From assembly GCA_025210475.1 (NCBI GenBank), contig JAOARW010000022.1, forward strand, positions 1 through 64,000: DNA of 64,000 nucleotides. Reading direction: 5' to 3'. Source of the DNA: Carboxylicivirga sp. GTDB lineage: Bacteria; Bacteroidota; Bacteroidia; Bacteroidales; Marinilabiliaceae. A program made the position numbers and the translations under genes. Every line of letters begins with the position of its first letter. Positions within the stretch are counted from its first letter, which is position 1. Below the pieces are notes generated by a model. That model made no database searches. It was not told the DNA's origin and was given only the letters and a program-made list of their open reading frames with translations. Below are positions 54,052-62,035 of this stretch, one piece after another.

Positions 54052-55158
54052 TTATCTTTCCTGATTAGTGTGAATCGTTTTAAGGGGAATATGAACATTA
54101 TAAGTTGGTTCTTGAAAAGGATTGTTTTCTGATACGGAACAGTATAACATGATTGGGCAACCATTTTCGAGTAAAATTTGTGGTCTCTCCAATTTCGTTA
54201 CTTTTTGTATTCCATCTTCCCAATTGATTTGTAATGTTGATGCAAGAGCCTGCTCGGCCTTCGCCCAATTTAATCCATCTTTAGAGGTAAAAAAGGCCAA
54301 TGATGTTCCACGCTTCGTGAAAGCTCCTTTCATATCTTTAACAATAGCATAGTAAGTATCCACCTTTTTATCGTACCAAATGGATGGATCTTCCGCTGGA
54401 AATTTCTGTCCTTCCTCGTAAAAGATACGTTGATTTAACTTTTTAAAAGGACCTGCAGGACTGTCAGCAATAGCTGCCAAATGCGAAACAGGACCACCAA
54501 ATGGTAAGGCATTCTTTTTTGCAACTGCCTTGTAAATCATCAGTATTTTTCCATCCTTCATTTGTGTTAGCGATGGATTACTAACCATCAATGCATCATG
54601 TGATTTTTCATCGTCAGATACATCAATCAGAGGTTTGTCGGAACGATGCCAGGGACCATTGGGATTATCGGCCCAGGCTAATCCAATTCTTTGATTGTTG
54701 CGATGGCTAAAGTTTAATTTGCGCATGGCTTCCCCATCGCCGGTTGTACCCATGTAGTAGAGATAATATTTGCCATCGAATTTATGAATGGTTGGATTGT
54801 GAGTGGTTAATCCATCCCAATAAACAGCATCACGTGCTGGTAATGTCACGTCGTGAAACTTAAACGGGCCCTCCGGCCGCTCAGCAATGGCATGAGCTAT
54901 TTCGGAATGTGTTACCCACGCTTCAAAACCATATTCTTCTTTCCACCTGGAGTAAAACATATGGTATTTACCATCGTCACCTTTCACCACAGATCCTCCC
55001 CAAACGTAATAACCATCTTCAGCTAACACTGAATTTCTTGAAACAGCTTGCATTAAAGTTGAGAAATCCTCGATGGGTTTTCTTTCTGTGACTTCATCAC
55101 AGGAGAAGCTTAACAGCATCCAACTTATAAATCCTATGGTTTTAAATAGTCTCATCAT
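54052..55158 (-). CDS. Five-bladed beta-propeller glycosidase, GH43/GH117-like
   Basis: A 368-aa lipoprotein (leader ending LLSFSC, cysteine near 20). The repeated pattern of DGKYHMFYSRW, HKFDGKYYLYYMGTT, DGKILMIYKAV and DTYYAIVKD marks a five-bladed propeller. Candidate acidic residues are in the first blade (YVWGGSV region), in THNPTIH and in PAEDPSIWYD. It is related to uncharacterised clan GH-J/GH-F-like proteins often seen in PULs of sulfated galactans and similar glycans, and I cannot assign a CAZy family from sequence. Its start overlaps the sulfatase stop by 17 bp and its end is 2 bp from the GH31 gene, so it is firmly in the operon. Confidence 0.75.
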   Translation of the reverse strand: MMRLFKTIGFISWMLLSFSCDEVTERKPIEDFSTLMQAVSRNSVLAEDGYYVWGGSVVKGDDGKYHMFYSRWKEEYGFEAWVTHSEIAHAIAERPEGPFKFHDVTLPARDAVYWDGLTTHNPTIHKFDGKYYLYYMGTTGDGEAMRKLNFSHRNNQRIGLAWADNPNGPWHRSDKPLIDVSDDEKSHDALMVSNPSLTQMKDGKILMIYKAVAKKNALPFGGPVSHLAAIADSPAGPFKKLNQRIFYEEGQKFPAEDPSIWYDKKVDTYYAIVKDMKGAFTKRGTSLAFFTSKDGLNWAKAEQALASTLQINWEDGIQKVTKLERPQILLENGCPIMLYCSVSENNPFQEPTYNVHIPLKTIHTNQER

Positions 55159-56584
55159 TAATTTCCTTTTGAATCCTTTGTTTAAGATTCTCTATTTTCT
55201 TCCTATTATTCTTTTCTGATTTGCTTTTATAATCTTCAAACGATTTCTCCAGCTCTGGTGAATTAGGCTGCATGCCATAATCAAGCGTTTCATTCTGCCA
55301 TTGCTTCAATTGTTCTCTCAGCTCCTTTAAAACCAAAGAATATTCGTTATTAGTTGCCAGATTAATTGTTTCAAAAGGATCTGATTCGATATCATATAAC
55401 TCCTCTTCAGGCATGATTGAAACCAGGTTTTTCTGAGCCTTTGTCAGCGTACCTTTTTTATCCAGCTCATTTAACACATGGTAAATTGGATGATTGGCTT
55501 TCCGATAATTTGTTGCCGCTTCATTAACAGATGTATTGTGAATATAATTTCGTATGTAACGGTATTTTTTTGTTCGAACACTTCTGGTTTTAAGATGCGT
55601 TCCACCAATACGATCGGATGCACTAAACACTGCTTCTCTGCCTTTAAAATCATCGTCAACAAAAGATTTACCTTGCATCCATTCAGGAACTTTAACACCT
55701 GCGAGTTCAAGAGTGGTGGCGCTTATATCTATAAAGCTCATTAATCGGTTGTCAACTGTGCCTTTCTTAAACAGCTCTTGTTTTGACTTTGCATTTCCAG
55801 CTGAGATAATGACCGGCACTTTTAAACCAGAATCGTAGGTAAACATTTTGGCTCTGGTCATTGGCCTGCCATGATCGGAAAAGAAACAAATCACAGTATT
55901 CTTATCAAGACCATGTTTTTTAATATCACTTAATGCCTTTGCTACTTTTTTATCTAGCACCTGAATACTTTCGTAATAAGCTGCAAAATCGTTTCGTACT
56001 ATCGGATGGTTGGGATAATAAGGAGGCACTTTAACCTGATCGGCGTTAACAGGTTTTTGTTTATCCCTGGCAAATCCCCGATGGGTGAGGCTAAAGTTAA
56101 CCACTGCAAAGAAGGGTTTTGACGGATCTATTTCTTCCCATTTTGATAAATCAAAATAAGCCACATCCGATTTAAAAGACCAATCCGTTTTTGCTGTACC
56201 ATACGAGCACTTGATATTTGCCGTTTGATAACCATTTTGACGCATCACTTCATTGAGTGGCAAAATACCTGCAGGCAGTTCATTCTTTAAATCTTCGCTG
56301 TAATAACGCATATGGTGGGCATTGATAGATGTTTGATACATGCCGGTAGCCAAAGCCGTTCTGCTAGGCGTGCAAACCGCTGCTGTTGTGAAAACATTAT
56401 TATACAACACTCCTTGACTTGCCAAGGAATCCAATGTTGGTGTATGTACGATGGAATTGCCGTTACATCCCAAATCGGGCGACATATCCTCACATAGCAA
56501 CCAAATTACATTGGCAGGTTCCGTCTTAGGTTGGCAAGCAAAAACCGTTGTTATAATGAATACAAATATCAATGCTCGTTTCAT
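55142..56584 (-). CDS. Sulfatase, formylglycine-dependent type I (S1 family)
   Basis: Removes sulfate esters from the glycan. A 480-aa lipoprotein (IITTVFAC, cysteine near 17). The activation motif CTPSR (Cys near 71), followed by TALATGMYQ, is converted to formylglycine by a maturase that is not in the window. Metal and active-site signatures are WLLCEDMSPDLGCNG, FFAVVNFSLTHRGF, CFFSDHGRP and the late SDRIGGTHLKTRSVRT. The C-terminal helix-rich tail (KSEKNNRKKIENLKQRI) is basic. It is the only sulfatase seen here and shows that the target carries sulfate. It overlaps the next gene by 17 bp. The subfamily is not assigned. Confidence 0.94.
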   Translation of the reverse strand: MKRALIFVFIITTVFACQPKTEPANVIWLLCEDMSPDLGCNGNSIVHTPTLDSLASQGVLYNNVFTTAAVCTPSRTALATGMYQTSINAHHMRYYSEDLKNELPAGILPLNEVMRQNGYQTANIKCSYGTAKTDWSFKSDVAYFDLSKWEEIDPSKPFFAVVNFSLTHRGFARDKQKPVNADQVKVPPYYPNHPIVRNDFAAYYESIQVLDKKVAKALSDIKKHGLDKNTVICFFSDHGRPMTRAKMFTYDSGLKVPVIISAGNAKSKQELFKKGTVDNRLMSFIDISATTLELAGVKVPEWMQGKSFVDDDFKGREAVFSASDRIGGTHLKTRSVRTKKYRYIRNYIHNTSVNEAATNYRKANHPIYHVLNELDKKGTLTKAQKNLVSIMPEEELYDIESDPFETINLATNNEYSLVLKELREQLKQWQNETLDYGMQPNSPELEKSFEDYKSKSEKNNRKKIENLKQRIQKEINDETI

Positions 56585-56596
56585 AGCTTCATTGTT

Positions 56597-57535
56597 TTAT
56601 TTGGTGTCGTTCCAATACAAAGGCGCCATTCTAAAATCATGCTCATCACCTGAAGAGCGGGACAAGTACCATTGTCCGTCATGATCCTGAATAATTTCGG
56701 CAGCATGCCATGGAAAAATACTTTTCACCAAATCTTTAACTTCCCATTTAAAAGGACATTTACTTTTGAAAAATTCCTGGGCTCCATGCGGCCAGGTGTT
56801 TCTGGCTGACAAAGTCAGATAATAATAATCCCCACGTTTCACCACAAATGGCGATTCAACTCCCGGGGATTCGGTATGTTCATCGAAACAGATTTTATAA
56901 TCTGACCAATTAAGCAAATCGTTGCTGGTAGTATAGCCAACCACCCAATGTTTGGCATCTTTCATCATGGTTACATACATAATCCATTGCTCATTCACCT
57001 CATCCCAAAACACCATTGGATCTTTATTCTTCAGATTAGGATTATCTTCACTACTCCATGCAAACAGTGGCTCTTCTGAGTAATGCTCCCAGGTATACAA
57101 ATCTTTGGAGATTGCCAGTCTTATCTCGCGCGGCACGCCAATATTGGTATAATACATGTAATAAAAATCCTCGTGTTTTATAATATGTGGCGCCCAAATT
57201 TCTTCATCTTTATAGGTAAACGGTTCATGCTTTTCCCATCCGCGTTGGGTTAGTGAATCGGCAGTCAGGTGGATAAACGATTTATTACCAGCTTCAATAC
57301 CGTACAAGTGCCATTTTTTATCATCCTCATTAAAAATGATGGCGTGATCATAGGCATAGGGCATTTTATATATCGTAAATTGCTCGCCAATGCTTATGCT
57401 ATCTTTTGAAGCATGTTCACTTTTTACTTGAGTTTGTTGCTTCTTATTCGTGTTTATGCAAGCCATGTGACTTAACAACAATACTAACAAGCAGCTCCAA
57501 AGGGCTGTGTTTAATTTTTTACTTCCTTTTTCCAT
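56597..57535 (-). CDS. Beta-propeller glycosidase, GH43/GH32-like
   Basis: About 312 aa from the ATG at 57535. An ATG at 57550 overlaps the previous gene by 8 bp and is also possible. A lipoprotein-type leader ends in LLLSHMAC. Propeller blades are visible: MPYAYDHAIIFNEDDKKWHLYG, EIWAPHIIKHEDFYYMYYTN, KDPMVFWDEVNEQWIMYVT and PGVESPFVVKRGDYYYLTLS. The first-blade Asp (YDHAII), the Asp in KDPMV and the Glu in GVESPF line up with the three acidic residues of GH43/GH32 active sites. The family could not be fixed and no substrate is proposed. It lies between the GH28-like gene and the sulfatase. Confidence 0.75.
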   Translation of the reverse strand: MEKGSKKLNTALWSCLLVLLLSHMACINTNKKQQTQVKSEHASKDSISIGEQFTIYKMPYAYDHAIIFNEDDKKWHLYGIEAGNKSFIHLTADSLTQRGWEKHEPFTYKDEEIWAPHIIKHEDFYYMYYTNIGVPREIRLAISKDLYTWEHYSEEPLFAWSSEDNPNLKNKDPMVFWDEVNEQWIMYVTMMKDAKHWVVGYTTSNDLLNWSDYKICFDEHTESPGVESPFVVKRGDYYYLTLSARNTWPHGAQEFFKSKCPFKWEVKDLVKSIFPWHAAEIIQDHDGQWYLSRSSGDEHDFRMAPLYWNDTK

Positions 57536-57542
57536 GCTGATT

Positions 57543-58898
57543 CTATTCAAAACTTATATTTTTCACAAATTCGTTTATGTGGATCATATCCAGATCCGAG
57601 ACTTTCTCTCCGCCGTTATAACAATCTTTGAACACCACATTTTTTATTAAATGTTTTTCATCATATCCTTCCAATACAATTCGACCTCCCATGGAAGTGA
57701 CGCCATCAAAGTATAAACCATCGATGTGGCCACGCTCGTCCCGGTAACCATTGCTATTACTATAGCCTGTTTTTTCGATACGAATTTCAATTGGACGTGA
57801 AGGTTTATGAATATAGAAATTTTCAAACCTTATGTTTTTAAAGGTCGCCCAATCTGAATGATCACTTCTAATACCTGCATTCACATGGGTTATGATTTCG
57901 ATATTTCGAAAAGTAATATCTTTAAACAAATCCGTTTCCATTGACGCTCCAACACGTAAACCATTTCCTGCGTGTTCATTATATATCAGGCAATCTTCGG
58001 CCATACAATTTTGCGTAGGTGGTTCGCCATTGGCCTTGGCATCCAAAGCATGCCAGCCAAATCCATCATCACCACATCCAATCCAGCAATTGGTGGCTCT
58101 AAAATTCGTAACGCCATCAATATCGATACCATCATTATTCTGTCCAAAACTCATCAGGTTCATGTGGTTAACATTCACACTATCGCACAAAAGATAGAGT
58201 GTTTGCCACCATTTTCCAGTTCGTATTCCTATCCCTTCAACCGTTATATTTTTCGAATTTCTGAATTCTAAACCACAAATTTTCTCCTTTTTACTGGTGT
58301 AACCGCGTGCATCTAGAATACCACGCCCTTTAATATTTACATTTTCAACACCATCGGCAAAAATTCGTCCTTTTACATAAGCGCCTTGCTCCAAGTAGAT
58401 ACACTGTCCGCTTCGAGGAACGATAATTCCGGCTTCATGCATTCCTTTTTTAAAATAGATAACATCATCACTATGCTCACACGGTATGCTCTTCTCAGAT
58501 GGTGTTTGAAACAAACACAAAGGTTTATTGGCATCCACTTTCAGCATCATCATCACCGGCTTATGCACAGCCAGAGCAACAAACCGGCCATTCACCTGAA
58601 TACTGTCCTGGTAACAATGTGGGAAAATCTCACAATCTTTTATCTCTTCCTGACATTCAACAATAATATTCGTTTGCCCATCCACATTAAATTGTGTTGT
58701 ATGAAATGTTTGATTTCCATAGCATTCTTCCTCACCAACAAATACCGGCTGCTTATTTATTGTTACTTTATATACATCACTCGGCTTAATATTTTCGTAA
58801 GCAATGTACTTATTGTATGATGTCTGTTTACAAGCTCCCGTAATGAAAGCCATCCCAAACACAAGAAATGCAAATGATATTTTATTTAGATTTAGCAT
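57543..58898 (-). CDS. GH28-like right-handed beta-helix glycosidase, lipoprotein
   Basis: A 451-aa lipoprotein (FITGAC, cysteine near 23). The central 190-430 region is a parallel beta-helix with GH28-like catalytic loops: FGQNNDGIDIDG (cf. NTDG), IGCGDDGFGW (the paired Asp), AGNGLRVGAS where classical GH28 has GHG, and RPIEIRIEK (cf. RIK). The acidic residues are retained, but the catalytic-site histidine of GHG is replaced by Asn, so the substrate or mechanism may differ from polygalacturonases. The N-terminal 150 residues resemble the beta-sandwich that precedes dextranase-type helices. It overlaps the upstream GH43 gene by 17 bp. Confidence 0.8.
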   Translation of the reverse strand: MLNLNKISFAFLVFGMAFITGACKQTSYNKYIAYENIKPSDVYKVTINKQPVFVGEEECYGNQTFHTTQFNVDGQTNIIVECQEEIKDCEIFPHCYQDSIQVNGRFVALAVHKPVMMMLKVDANKPLCLFQTPSEKSIPCEHSDDVIYFKKGMHEAGIIVPRSGQCIYLEQGAYVKGRIFADGVENVNIKGRGILDARGYTSKKEKICGLEFRNSKNITVEGIGIRTGKWWQTLYLLCDSVNVNHMNLMSFGQNNDGIDIDGVTNFRATNCWIGCGDDGFGWHALDAKANGEPPTQNCMAEDCLIYNEHAGNGLRVGASMETDLFKDITFRNIEIITHVNAGIRSDHSDWATFKNIRFENFYIHKPSRPIEIRIEKTGYSNSNGYRDERGHIDGLYFDGVTSMGGRIVLEGYDEKHLIKNVVFKDCYNGGEKVSDLDMIHINEFVKNISFE

Positions 58899-60015
58899 TA
58901 GCGGGGTTATATTGTATTGTTTGTAACTGATATGTTGGCACCTTTTTAATTATTTGTCCGGCCTCATTAAAATCCAAAGGATCAATGACCAAAAATGGGG
59001 TTGGATCATCTTTCTTTTGTCCATGACAAGAAAGCCAAAACCTTCCATCGGGGCCAATAAATACTTCATTATGCCCAACGGCATAAAATGGATTTTCGGG
59101 ACTGCCTTTATATTCAAAGCCTTTTTCTTTACAAAGATCTTTACTCGTGGCTCCATAGATAGGATTGTTATCTGCTTTTATCCATGGTCCGTTAATACTT
59201 TTGGAGGTAGCATAACCTATTTCATAGCCTCTTGTCCAACTCGAATAGAACAGATAATAGGTATCTTCTCGTTTAATCACATAGGCTCCTTCAAACCCTT
59301 GTGAATCCCACTCGTAATATTTTTTAATTAGTTTCTCATTTCTTCCATGGCGGAATATGGTTTTGATATTCCCTTCAGAATCGTACTCATAATCAACCTT
59401 TCCGGTCTTAATGGCTTCAAGTGGCTCACTTTTAAAAACACCATTGTCTAAATCAATTTCGGCCGAACCCATCCAAAAACTTCCGTCTTCATTAACCGAA
59501 TGCCAAAAAGCATATACTTTACCATCAGTATCTTCAAAAAGCGTCATATCATTGCCCCTTGCCAATGGTTTATCATTGGTAACAACCTGGTAGGGTCCTT
59601 CGATATGTTCAGCTACCGCATAACCAATGTGCTGCCAATCGTAACCAAGTTGTGTGTTTCGGCAGTTTAATAGGGCATAATATTTCCCTTTTATTTTGTG
59701 AATCTCCGGAGCCCAGAAGGCTTCATGATACCATTTATCTGCACCCGGATTCGTAATAATAAATTTAACAAATTGCCACTCTGTTAAATTTCTGGATCGA
59801 TACAATGGAATTCCCGGATGTTCCTCTTTTCCTAACCAATGTGGATATGAGGTGCCGGTTAAATACCACCAATCTCCATCGCGCAATACCTGACAGTCTC
59901 TTAAGCCCTTAGCATCAATCCCCTTAGATATAGGGTTCTGATATACAAAATCTTTCTTTGGTGGCTTGTTGCAAGCAAACAGCAAAGAAAGAACTATATA
60001 CAGGATCGGTTTCAT
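58882..60015 (-). CDS. GH43-family glycosidase, lipoprotein
   Basis: 377 aa from the ATG at 60015; the ATG at 60036 is seven codons earlier and less likely to begin a signal peptide. The leader VLSLLFAC gives a lipid-anchored cysteine near 15. GH43 propeller features are DAKGLRDCQVLRDGDWWYLT (probable base Asp), HEAFWAPEIHKIKGKYYALL, NDMTLFEDTDGKVYAFWHS (pKa-modulating Asp) and FEGAYVIKREDTYYLFYSSW (probable acid Glu). A late GSPENPFYAVGHNEVFIGPDG completes the barrel face. Arabinofuranosidase or xylosidase/galactosidase activities are typical of the family. It is the first gene after SusD, beyond an attenuator-like hairpin. Confidence 0.88.
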   Translation of the reverse strand: MKPILYIVLSLLFACNKPPKKDFVYQNPISKGIDAKGLRDCQVLRDGDWWYLTGTSYPHWLGKEEHPGIPLYRSRNLTEWQFVKFIITNPGADKWYHEAFWAPEIHKIKGKYYALLNCRNTQLGYDWQHIGYAVAEHIEGPYQVVTNDKPLARGNDMTLFEDTDGKVYAFWHSVNEDGSFWMGSAEIDLDNGVFKSEPLEAIKTGKVDYEYDSEGNIKTIFRHGRNEKLIKKYYEWDSQGFEGAYVIKREDTYYLFYSSWTRGYEIGYATSKSINGPWIKADNNPIYGATSKDLCKEKGFEYKGSPENPFYAVGHNEVFIGPDGRFWLSCHGQKKDDPTPFLVIDPLDFNEAGQIIKKVPTYQLQTIQYNPANAKSK

Positions 60016-60128
60016 TTGTTTACAATATGCTATCATACTTATTTAGAGTATCAAGGTAACACCATCTGTTTTTGCATCTATTTAAAGATACATGCTTGTT
60101 TTATATCTCAATCAATATCAATAGATAA

Positions 60129-60165
60129 AATGCATTGGATTGATAAAGGATCAACCCAATGCATT
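60129..60165 (-). terminator. Attenuator-like hairpin downstream of SusD
   Basis: On the minus-strand RNA a 16-bp stem (60129-60144 with 60150-60165, one G-U pair) with a 5-nt loop is followed by TTTTATCT. It lies between the SusD stop and the GH43 gene and would let susCD be expressed above the enzymes. Confidence 0.7.
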
Positions 60166-60177
60166 AAAATCTAATAT

Positions 60178-61959
60178 TTAGTAACCATCATTTTGTGTCA
60201 GTACAAAACCATTCGCTTCATATAAATCAATTTCCTCTTGTGGAATTGGAAGCAGGTAATCACGGGGAGCAGTAAAACCTCGTTCATGAGCATTTTGCCA
60301 GTTCCCATACAAACGCGCATCGTAACCTGTTGGATCAACAGCGCCATTTACCAACAAACTTCTCCAATCGTCGTATTGCGAGCGATCACTATAATGCGTT
60401 ACCCCATCATTGTCAATACTTGGAATGAAAGTATGACTGATCACATCCATTGGTCGACCAATTAAAGCTTCACCCCTTATATTCTCAAGTATCCCCCAGC
60501 GTAAACCATCGGTATAACGATGCCCTTCATTGGCCAATTCAATTCGTCTTTCAATTCGCAGAATCTTTCTCATACCTGTCTGATCAGATACTGATATCAT
60601 AGGATAACCCGGGCCATAGGCTCGTTCTCTTAACATATTCAGAGCATCGGCAGCAGCCTGAAGATCACCATTGCTTTCAATCTCAGCTTCAGCCTTAATC
60701 AGATAAACTTCAGCCAATCGTAATAGAATAAAGTCTATATAAGTTGTTTGACCTCCTGTTTGCATTACTTCCTCATCAACATACTTACGCCATAAATAAC
60801 CCGTTAAACAAGCTGGCCATGAAGCTGAACGACAGTTATTATTTTTAATTTCAGAAGCCGTACCAGTTCTATAGTCTATTGTAGTTAAACTATCACGATG
60901 CGATTTATATAAAATACCTCCCCATACATCACCGGGAATAACAACCGATGCACGTAAACGAGGATCACGATTCTCCCACGGCATAGTAGGATCATAAGCA
61001 GGATCTTGATCAATTGGTAACCCATTTATAGTTGGGTATGCATCAATTAAATTCTGAGTAGGTGCCGTTTGCGAGTACATTCCATAACGATAGCCCATTC
61101 TTAGATTAAAGCTGTTTCCTTTTTTCCATTCTTCATTAAATGGCTGACGCATTAAAATCTCACTAGATTTTTCACCTGCAATAGAAAATAATTCTCCATA
61201 ATTATCATGAAGTCCTATACCTTGATTGGCAGCGGCAACCAATGCATCATCAGTAGCGTCAATTGCCACATCATAACGTTTAGCAAAAAGAGCTACCCGA
61301 CCTTTTAGAGCATAAATGGTTGTTAAAGTCATGCGTTCTTGCATGCCTTGTAAATCAGGATTTATTAATGAAGCTGCTTCATCAAGGTCGGCCAGAATAT
61401 TTGTAATGATTTCTTCTTTAGAAGTACGTTCTACAAAACCTGCTGTTGGGGTAGTAGGGTTAAAATCGAGGTAAGGCACATCGCCGAAAAATTGAACTAA
61501 TCCATGATAGAAGAATGCACGCATAGCTAAAGCCTGCGCTTTGAAATCATTGAATTTATCTTCTGACATTGTTTCTCTTGCTCGATCCATATTACCAAGC
61601 ATGTTGTTTGTTCGGGCAATTGAACGATAGTAATTAGAATAAATTGTTCCAAAACCTGAACTCGGATCATGCTGACTATTACTTAGAGCACGTAAACCCG
61701 CCAATTCATCCGTAATACGGTATAAACCATTATCGGTCAACCATTGATCCATAACCAATGTTAGTGGTGTACCTTCCAACATTACTGCTTCTGAACGACC
61801 ATAAATTGCATTAATTGCTAATTGCAATTGACTTTCGTTGGCAAAGAATGTCACATCTGTTGGGTTGCCAAGTGGCTCAATATCGAGGTATTTCTCTTCA
61901 CAAGATACTGCTCCAAATAACAGATATAATCCTAATATATAATTTAAAATCTTCTTCAT
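60178..61959 (-). CDS. susD: SusD-like outer-membrane glycan-binding lipoprotein
   Basis: A surface lipoprotein (593 aa from the ATG at 61959) that captures oligosaccharides and lids the SusC pore. The leader LLFGAVSC puts the lipidated cysteine near 20, followed by EEKYLDIEP, the usual SusD start. Tetratricopeptide-like helices follow, for example GRSEAVMLEG, FNDFKAQALAMRAFFYHGLV and LTTIYALKGRVALFAKRYDV. The C-terminal region has RLAEVYLIKAEAEIE, RIERRIELANEGHRYTDGLR and ends PRDYLLPIPQEEIDLY, all family signatures. Ligand identity cannot be inferred because SusD sequences diverge. It is 76 bp downstream of SusC. A frame from 61980 adds seven residues and is less likely. Confidence 0.95.
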   Translation of the reverse strand: MKKILNYILGLYLLFGAVSCEEKYLDIEPLGNPTDVTFFANESQLQLAINAIYGRSEAVMLEGTPLTLVMDQWLTDNGLYRITDELAGLRALSNSQHDPSSGFGTIYSNYYRSIARTNNMLGNMDRARETMSEDKFNDFKAQALAMRAFFYHGLVQFFGDVPYLDFNPTTPTAGFVERTSKEEIITNILADLDEAASLINPDLQGMQERMTLTTIYALKGRVALFAKRYDVAIDATDDALVAAANQGIGLHDNYGELFSIAGEKSSEILMRQPFNEEWKKGNSFNLRMGYRYGMYSQTAPTQNLIDAYPTINGLPIDQDPAYDPTMPWENRDPRLRASVVIPGDVWGGILYKSHRDSLTTIDYRTGTASEIKNNNCRSASWPACLTGYLWRKYVDEEVMQTGGQTTYIDFILLRLAEVYLIKAEAEIESNGDLQAAADALNMLRERAYGPGYPMISVSDQTGMRKILRIERRIELANEGHRYTDGLRWGILENIRGEALIGRPMDVISHTFIPSIDNDGVTHYSDRSQYDDWRSLLVNGAVDPTGYDARLYGNWQNAHERGFTAPRDYLLPIPQEEIDLYEANGFVLTQNDGY

Positions 61960-62035
61960 CTGTTTAATTTTTACTTTCATTTATCAAGTTGATTCAAATC
62001 ATTTTTATTATATGATTCGCTTTAACTCGGTTTAT

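Noticed and set aside
53526..54068. Plus-strand 180-aa frame opposite the GH31 lipoprotein
   Set aside because: Antisense to conserved coding sequence with no domain or ribosome-binding context.
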